A stretch of 64,000 nt of DNA from Plazaster borealis (lineage: Eukaryota > Echinodermata > Asteroidea > Forcipulatida > Labidiasteridae), in assembly GCA_021014325.1 (NCBI GenBank), contig CM037467.1, positions 14,347,273-14,411,272 of the forward strand. The letters are read 5' to 3'. Of the stretch, positions 58,385 through 64,000 are shown one piece after another. The position numbers and the translations under genes are program-made. The stretch's first letter is position 1. Every line of letters starts with the position of its first letter. The notes under the pieces were generated by a model. The model saw only the letters and a list, made by a program, of their open reading frames with translations, had not been told where the DNA came from and did not search any database.

Positions 58385-61300
58385 ATGAGTGACAAAGAAG
58401 ACAGCAGACGGGTAAGGATAAGGTTTACACAAATTAGTTGTTCAAAAATGCAAACGTGGTTTTCACGAGAGACGCAATGCGATGCGGGATCGATGATTGG
58501 GGGGGGGGGGGTCCGGGGCATCGGGTTAAAAACAAAAGAAAAAAGTGAAACTGATTTGTAACCTACTTTCTACTCTGGGTACAGTAAATGTCCGTATCCG
58601 GCCGCAACTTTTTCACTCATTTTGTTACCAAAAAGCAATAACTTATTTCTTGATTTTTTCCCTTCTTCTGCTTCTAACTGTCTAAGTTCTGTTCTATACC
58701 TCATAAGGGGTCGTACTAATTAGCGTCAACAGGCCCATTTCACGACAACTCAACGGTCATACTAATTAGCGTCAACAGGCCCATTTCACGACAACTCAAG
58801 ACAACTCCACGACAACTCAAGACAACTCAAGACAACAAGTTTAAAATACCATCAAATGTAGTGGTTGTAATCAGAGTGTATCTGGAAACATGTTTAAAGC
58901 TGACTGGAACCATCGCGGATACATATTTTTCACGGTAAAAAAGGTGTTTTTCGGAAAAATAGTCAACTTTCAGGCACAGCTGTTCATGCATAGCGCATAA
59001 CTATTTTAGACAACGCGGTGTGCTCCGGATCGGAAGGCATGTAATTGTACTCACAATCTCTTTTTTTGGCTACTCCAAATTGAAGTTTTTCAGTCCACAA
59101 TCAAGCGAACAAAACGATGTCAATAGTCAATAGTCATTTCAGGTCATTTAATGCATATCAAATGGGTAGGTCATTTATTTTTATGTTATCGGTCCAAATG
59201 ACCACATTACTTTTAGAACTATGAGACAGTTGTAATGCTCATAAGAAACTTTTAAATTTAAACTTGTCAATGTAATTTTGATGTTACAGAAGACAAAGCG
59301 CAGACATCGCTCAAGATCCCGCTCCCAGTCCTTTTCAAAGTCACGTTCAAGGTCAAGATCACGCCATCGAAAGTCAAAAACATATTCCAGATCTCGCTCC
59401 AAGTCGCCGTATGCTTACCACTCAAGATCTCGCTCAAGGGATCATTATAATCATCGAAGGAGCTCCTATGGCCGAGACCGCTCCCGTCGTCGTTATAGAT
59501 CGCCATCGTACAACAGGTCTCGAAATCGATCTTCATCTCGCAGCCCAAAACGGAGCTATGGAAGGTAAGATTTCCATCTTCTTAACTAGTTTAACAGATT
59601 AAACAAAATTGGTTAACTGACGATTGATGATTTTCCGGACTTAAGATGGTTGTCCCAGCTATAGATGATGGTCCCAACTATAGATGATTGTCCCGACTAT
59701 AGATGGTTGTCCCAACTACAGATGATGGTCCCAACTACAGATGATGGTCCCAACTACAGATGATGGTCCCGTCTACGTCTATAGATTATGGTCCCGTCTA
59801 TAGATTATTATCCCGACTATAGATTTGCCTGTCCTAAGTCCTAAGGCCATTTGCGGATTGATGGCTTCGGCTGGAAAAGTCCTATTCTTTAACATGTCGT
59901 TACAGCCAGCAGCCATAGCCGTATCTTAAGTTGCTTAATTCGGACGTGGCCTAACTATACTTGAGTCTACTTCACATGTGTCAGGAGATGGGACTGCATG
60001 ATTACTACTGTTAAAGTTTTCCATTTGATTCTTTGTAGACGTGATCGCAGCACTTCACCGTTGTCTGACAGACGACGTCATCTTGGAAACAGAGTGAGTA
60101 TTTCTAATAATTAAGTGTAATTCATTTGTATGTGTTTGTTTCAATTTTTTACAAGTGTTTGTTCAGCAAAAAAGGTAAAAAAGACCAAATGTGGTCATGA
60201 TTCCGGATTGTAAAATGTACTTTGCCAGAATACCAGAAGAATAAAATTGTTGTATAATTTGTGTCAGGATAATCCAGCGGAGAATCACTGCATTGGAGTC
60301 TTTGGCTTGAGTCTGTACACCACAGAGCGTGATCTTAGAGATGTTTATAGTAGCTATGGCCCACTAGAGAGCTGTAATGTTGTCTATGATCATCAGGTAA
60401 GATGTTAACTTTGATTCTTTCCTCAAATTAATAACCATTATAGACTTCTTGCATATGACATGACAAGCTGAAACAGCGCCCTCATTGAGGTCAAAGGAAG
60501 ACATATTATCATCGACTGAGAGTTATGCGTGACATGTGAACGTTTCCATTGTTGACCTCAGCAAGTACTGAGTGTACGGTGCTTAAACACATCGGTGTAA
60601 GTGTAAAAAAGCAAATAACATTCATAAACATTAACAAATGGGGAAGATTTGACCAAGAATATTCAGATTTGTTTAAAAATGTCATGTCACATTATTATAC
60701 TTGTCGGAAATAATTAAATAACCTGATTTGTTTGATGATCATCATGTTTTTTGTTTTTTGAATGTCATTTTTTCCAGACTGGGAGATCAAGAGGTTTTGC
60801 TTTCGTTACATTTGACAATGTTGAAGACGCAAGTGAAGTAAGTCGCTTTCCCTTCTTTAAAGATTTGATTTTAATCTCAAATCAAAAATATTTTTAGAAA
60901 AGAAATAACAAAATAGTTGTATTTTGACTTCTAATGATTTTATTTTGGGGCATTTCACAGGCCAAGATGCGAACTGATGGAATGGAAATAGATGGTCGGA
61001 GGATCCGTGTGGACTTTTCCATCACACAGCGAGCTCACACTCCTACACCAGGAATCTACATGGGCCATCCAACTTAGTAAGTACACCCATAATTGATTGC
61101 ATGGTGATATAGAGTTAAGGAACAGGTGCACCATTCTCCCTCTAGCAATTACATCTAAAGAAAACAAATTATGAATCTTATCAAAGTCTACCTGTTTTTG
61201 GTATTGAGTAATAGAGAATTGAGATGGGAAGGTGAAAGCTGGCAAAATTCTATGTCAAGTGTTTGGTATTGTTGTGTTGGTTTTTTGGGTTTTTTAGTTG

Positions 61301-63239
61301 TGTGTTTTTGTTGGTTTTTTTTTTTTTTTTTTTTGAGGGGGGCAGTATCAGGGCAGTGTTGATAAGAGATAAGATGTTGGAAGCAATATTTTGTTGATGC
61401 GAGTAAGAGCAAAAAAAGAAAATTACAGATGAAATACTGCCTTAAACTTGAAAACAAAGTTCACTAAATTGACTGTAAAAACTTTCCAGTTTTAGTGAGG
61501 CAGTCACAAAGAATTAAGCTTTTAAGATTTTTTTTTTCTGTGGGAAAAACCTGATACGAAGGAAAGCAAAAGTGGAAGTAGATTGTTCCTCTAGTTTCCA
61601 AGAGGAGAAAAGTGGATACAATCGGTTAGGTGAAAGTGTCGGTACTCAAACTGTAGGAAATCTAACAAACTTGGACACTTCTTTTGATAGATGAGATTAT
61701 TTGATTTCTGTGAGGAAGAAGAAGATCAGAAGATTTGAAGAAAAGAAGAGAAGAAAATATACGGTAAAGTAAAGTCATGGGTGTTTTGTAGCAAAAGCAA
61801 AACGAAACAGTTTGTCCCCATTGGAAAAAAAATTGCTTTTCCGTCAGTGAATATCATTACTGAACAGGCTGATTGGCTGCTTCAAAATGATGCAAGAATG
61901 ATTGACGAGGAGGCGGAGTATCCATAGGGATGATTGTGAAGATGACTGTTCCATTGGATGACAGATGAGAAGTGCTGGAGATGCAACAACTGGAAATCAA
62001 GTGATGTCTTCGGAATTATTTACCCTGGATGGAGAAGTAGGAGTCTGACCGTTATCACCATAGTGATTTTGTGGCTAACAGGAAGACCCAAGTATTCTCA
62101 AAAGAACACACTCAACCTCTTGAGTCATAAAAGTCTGATAATTACACATCACACTTCACATTTTCATGGATTAACTTGCGGCTTTTTGTTTAGGTTTTAC
62201 TATTTTTCTTAAACTCCCTTCTTAAATTTTCATTTTGAAATCATTTAACCCTTTCATGCACCATTTATTTTAGTGATAAATTGATCGAATGGACACATGA
62301 ATTGTTTACTCGTTTTTTGCACATGGTAACCCCCCCCAAAACAGGTCACAATAGCACCTTCATAAGTCCTAGCTTTCACATTCTGAAACTGTGGCCGTGC
62401 GATTTGTATTTTTCATGTTACAACTATTTTATTGAGGGATTTAAACCGGTCGCTAGCGACCGGTCGGCGGGTGAAAGAGTTAATCAGAAAGACATGTTCA
62501 CCTGCTTCTATGAAATGTCTGGTTAGTACTGACTGGTAAGTTTGTCGTTATGAACTGTGAACTCCAGTGAGCTTCATCACAGAATTGCAAAGTTAAAGTC
62601 AACCTAATATCTGTTACACGTCTCCATTGGATCCTTCACAACAAATCCCCTTTGTGTGTTTATCCAGTTCCAATACTTTCACTATTTTACCAAAAGCAAA
62701 ATATTCGACGCTTACAGTTGTAGAAAAACCAAAGAAGTTTAACAACAATATTTAGTGTCTTCTGCCATTTCTTTTGCCATTAGCAATGCTGATGTCACTT
62801 TGCTAAGATTTGGTGACTGTGTCTATGGCTTTGACTATTGGCTTCTTTAGTAATGCAACAATATAGCCAAAGCCATTGCATCAAACGGCCCACTCATTTA
62901 CTGAATATTACAGCTTGTGCAGAGATTCTTTTCAAAACCAAGCTATGATAATAATTTGCAGATCAGCAGGTCAAAGGTCACCTTCAATATCATCTATCAT
63001 CTCTCAATCACATATACCACTCCCCCTTTACAGATCTTAATCATGATATAAATACACCTGTTTGTCCTTCTTTGAATAGCCCAGAGAAACGTGGAAGAGG
63101 AAATAACAGGGAGCACTCCTCACAGTCAAGATCTTATCATTCAAAGTCAAGGTCAAACAGCCGCAGTCGCTCGAGGTCACGATCCAGGTCCAAAAACCAT
63201 CAAAGGGGGAGATATGTATCACGATCACGATCCCGTTAG
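58385..63239 (+). CDS. TRA2: Transformer-2 splicing regulator (7 exons)
   Basis: SR-like nuclear protein that binds GAA-rich exonic enhancers and promotes exon inclusion. 273 aa modelled. Exons: 58385-58411, 59290-59564, 60039-60093, 60268-60396, 60778-60837, 60961-61076, 63080-63239. RS domain 1 at residues 10 to about 115; RRM about 125-203 with RNP2 IGVFGL and RNP1 RGFAFVTF; the TRA2 linker signature [16 protein letters not shown] follows; RS domain 2 at about 225-273 ends SRSRSR. Architecture and linker are diagnostic of TRA2 rather than other SR proteins. Thirteen bases after the stop there is a good donor (GGAG followed by GTAAGA), so part of the 3' UTR may be spliced. The 2-kb intron 6 contains a GAA-rich candidate regulatory exon. 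Confidence 0.96.
58709..58840 (+). repeat. Tandem duplication in TRA2 intron 1
   Basis: A 43-47-bp unit with ACTAATTAGCGTCAACAGGC followed by CCATTTCACGACAACTCAA occurs twice, then decays into short ACAACTCAAG repeats. Confidence 0.85.
59644..59825 (+). repeat. 19-bp minisatellite in TRA2 intron 2
   Basis: About nine units of AGATGATGGTCCCAACTAT with G/T and A/C changes; one unit carries a 6-bp insertion (CGTCTA). Begins 79 bp after the exon 2 donor. Confidence 0.9.
60464..60615. repeat. MITE-4 copy joined to SINE-D piece
   Basis: Contains GCGCCCTCATTGAGGTCAAA and CCATTGTTGACCTCAGC in the order opposite to 19258-19400, then AAGTACTGAGTGTACGGTGC as in SINE-D. The same two blocks are neighbours at 19258-19550, so they may belong to one composite family. 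Confidence 0.6.
61691..61763 (+). other. Candidate autoregulatory (poison) exon of TRA2
   Basis: Acceptor ACACTTCTTTTGATAG with a CTAAC branch-like site about 25 nt upstream, then 73 nt full of GAA/AGAA motifs (GAGGAAGAAGAAGATC, GAAGAAAAGAAGAGAAGAAA), then donor ACG followed by GTAAAGT. GAA repeats are the known TRA2 binding motif. Joined to exon 6 (which ends TA), the first base makes TAA, a stop at the junction. Inference only. Confidence 0.5.
62245..62483. mobile_element. piggyBac-type MITE with TTAA ends
   Basis: TTAACCCTTTCATGCACC at the left and the inverted TTAACTCTTTCACCCGCC at the right, bounded by TTAA on both sides, about 239 bp. Near the right end is a perfect 20-bp palindrome, ACCGGTCGCTAGCGACCGGT, at 62445-62464. 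In TRA2 intron 6. Confidence 0.65.
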
Positions 63240-63252
63240 AATCTCAAAGGAG

Positions 63253-63944
63253 GTAAGACTGTTTTTATTAGAGGTTTGAAATGTAATCTTATTGGTTTGT
63301 GAAGGCCTAACTCCCTTGTGTGATTTACTAGGATCTGTCCTCACTCTAACAAAATCATACACCATATGGTAACTCAATACCCAAACTGTTTGACTCTGAT
63401 TATAGTAGTATACCAAGGCTCGATTTCAGAAAACATTAAACAAATTTCTTAAGATGAGTATTTAGTATTGCCATAGTGATTTGCATTCAATACTACATTT
63501 TCACCACTCTTCAGTTGAATTTCTACTACATGTTTACAATTGATCAAATTGAATGGTCGGCCAGCCTCTTGCCTGTTGGCTTTTGTGAAATTGAAGGATC
63601 TTTGGACCTAATGAATTTGAATGATCTTATTTGACCAGTGATTGCTAAGCATTTGAATTTGATTGTGACATCACACTAAGCCTAGCAATTAAGATTCTTG
63701 TAAAGTATAGTGTAGTCCTCAATCCATTAGAATCAAAGGAAACATGCAGTTGGATTTGGGCGGTCTCAAAGAATTTCCCTTGTTTTATTTTTTGGTGTGT
63801 GTTTTTTTAAATTCATTTGAAGAGAGGGTTTGTAATTTCAGACAAATTCATTTATTATTATCAAGATAAATTAATACAGTGTATTGTTCCTGAAAGTTGA
63901 ATCTCCCTTCATTATATTCAACCTATAATATTTTGTTTTAAAGT
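63253..63944 (+). other. TRA2 downstream region
   Basis: No new coding gene seen. Probably TRA2 3' UTR or a 3'-UTR intron: a donor is present at 63253, but the following acceptor and poly(A) site cannot be fixed inside the window. Confidence 0.4.
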
Positions 63945-64000
63945 CGCATCCCCTGAAGGTTATCTGTCTCCTGCCGCTTTCCAGGTTGTATCGTAAACTT
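63945..64000 (+). repeat. SINE-A copy cut by the window edge
   Basis: GCATCCCCTGAAGG, CTGCCGCTTTCCAGGTTGTA and TCGTAAACTT match the start of the SINE-A body; the tRNA-like part would lie beyond base 64000. Confidence 0.65.

Noticed and set aside
58018..58392. Open frames just upstream of TRA2
   Set aside because: They overlap the putative shared promoter and TRA2 5' UTR, are not in frame with TRA2 and have no recognised domain; translation is unlikely.
1..64000. Prophage, operon or horizontally acquired bacterial cluster
   Set aside because: All recognised genes are intron-bearing metazoan families or eukaryotic mobile elements; nothing bacterial was seen.

Overview
This window looks like a piece of an animal nuclear genome. 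It is AT-rich, its genes are split by many short GT-AG introns, and all recognisable proteins are conserved metazoan ones. The mix of abundant short inverted-repeat elements and tRNA-like SINEs resembles echinoderm genomes, perhaps a sea star. That taxonomic guess is inference and was not tested by any search.

Five multi-exon genes and one single-exon gene can be modelled from start to stop. (1) ACMSD, minus strand, 1891-7356, 8 exons: the metal-dependent decarboxylase of the kynurenine pathway. (2) GPR155/LYCHOS, plus strand, 10607-20708, 14 coding exons: a permease-like plus 7TM-like plus DEP membrane protein. (3) A full-length ABCB1/P-glycoprotein-like transporter, minus strand, 26055-40601, 27 exons and a possible 36-nt cassette exon. 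(4) A secreted C-type-lectin/PAN protein, plus strand, 44876-45580, one exon, with a tandem array just upstream. (5) ICE2 (NARG2), minus strand, 47828-57917, 13 exons: a subunit of the little elongation complex. (6) TRA2, plus strand, 58385-63239, 7 exons: an RS-RRM-RS splicing regulator. In each multi-exon model the exon phases join without a break and the total is a multiple of three.

ACMSD/GPR155 and ICE2/TRA2 are divergent pairs. The ICE2-TRA2 start codons are only 467 bp apart, so the two RNA-metabolism genes probably share a promoter. The other genes are ordinary housekeeping or accessory neighbours with no operon-like link.

Introns and spacers are full of mobile DNA. There are at least three or four tRNA-related SINE families, many MITE families (including TTAA-flanked piggyBac-type copies), a 661-bp foldback element with 19-bp perfect ends and a 9-bp target duplication, a truncated mariner-like element carrying only the DNA-binding part of a transposase, and several minisatellites.

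The most interesting leads are: a GAA-rich candidate poison exon inside TRA2 (61691-61763) whose inclusion would create a stop at the junction; the Mutator-like foldback upstream of ACMSD; inverted repeat blocks flanking GPR155 exons 7-12; an in-frame cassette exon in the very acidic ABCB1 linker; and the repeat array touching the lectin promoter. I found no convincing sign of a wholly new multi-gene system.
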